From Lucinisca nassula (taxonomy: Eukaryota; Mollusca; Bivalvia; Lucinida; Lucinidae), in NCBI GenBank assembly GCA_963580285.1, contig OY757011.1, positions 204,431,644-204,495,643 of the forward strand: 64,000 nucleotides of DNA, in the 5' to 3' direction. Under the pieces are notes generated by a model. It ran no database searches, was not told the DNA's origin, and saw nothing but the letters and a program-made list of their open reading frames with translations. A program made the translations under genes and the position numbers. Positions 63,739 to 64,000 of the stretch are shown here, piece after piece; position 1 is the stretch's first letter; each line of letters starts with the position of its first letter.

Positions 63739-64000
63739 GAGTGCAAATTTAGAATACTTAAACAGGTTTGTATATGTTACATTTTAAAGTACAAAGTACA
63801 TACTTATGAAGAGATATATCTTTTAGATTAGCTTGTATTTTGTCCATTTTGGCATGCCTCTAACTCCAACAGTGCAGTGCTCCAGCTAGCTCTATACAGA
63901 GGGGCGGGCCACCCCTCTGGCCCTCTCCTGCCGCCCTTCTGCACCTCCCCTTGCCTTATTTGCATTCCTGACATAAAAAAAAACCTTCATTATGGTGAAA

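Larger units (their letters stand above)
60301..64000. other. Downstream region, mostly repeats
   Basis: Family D types 60455-60560, 60645-60850 and 61135-61212; inverted family H 61250-61495; SINE 61610-61842; family C 61920-62205; mariner fragment 62533-62752; a short GTCAGGGAAAA-rich repeat 62755-62880; ATA-rich DNA near 62955-63000; an AT microsatellite 63718-63738. 62880-64000 otherwise shows nothing recognised. Confidence 0.55.

Overview
This window looks like nuclear DNA of an invertebrate animal, most likely a bivalve or other mollusc. Two host genes are interrupted by spliceosomal introns and match animal orthologues. The rest is AT-rich and packed with LINEs, tRNA-derived SINEs, hairpin MITEs, a Helitron and foldback elements. 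The mollusc assignment is an inference from repeat style; the animal assignment is firm.

Host genes. MINPP1 (multiple inositol polyphosphate phosphatase, ER lumen) lies on the minus strand in four exons (20228-19484, 11289-11168, 4882-4761, 774-384). The exons join in phase to 459 residues with a signal peptide, RHGARQP, HAE and a C-terminal HDEL. POLR3H (RPC8, RNA polymerase III subunit) lies on the plus strand in seven exons (33854-33964, 36138-36234, 42852-42938, 48716-48779, 49440-49526, 53255-53375, 59701-59751), which join in phase to 205 residues. The genes diverge across a 13.6 kb intergenic region.

Intergenic region. A Helitron on the minus strand carries an OTU protease segment (31260-30958, frameshifted) and an intact 1754-residue Rep-helicase (31009-25745). 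An SGNH/GDSL-hydrolase-like ORF (24061-23252) lies downstream on the same strand and may be cargo. A roughly 30-nt motif occurs four times around these ORFs.

Introns. MINPP1 intron 1 holds three unrelated foldback elements whose inverted arms are built from short tandem units (11952-16284, 17095-17977, 18081-19283). The first contains a decayed CR1/Jockey-like LINE. A second broken LINE sits in POLR3H intron 3. POLR3H intron 5 holds the most striking element: a complete 468-bp LTR-type miniature retrotransposon (49788-50255). It has 174-bp LTRs, a tRNA-Leu-type primer site, a polypurine tract and a 4-bp target duplication, and its LTRs contain a 5S rRNA promoter-like block. This resembles plant Cassandra elements.

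Other repeats. Several hairpin-centred MITE families occur dozens of times. tRNA-derived SINEs with clear target duplications sit at 44360, 52607, 59083 and 61610. There are arrays of 130-430 bp tandem repeats, two of them rich in AGGTCA half-sites. A 36-bp minisatellite directly follows the POLR3H stop codon. Downstream of POLR3H there are only weak exon candidates.
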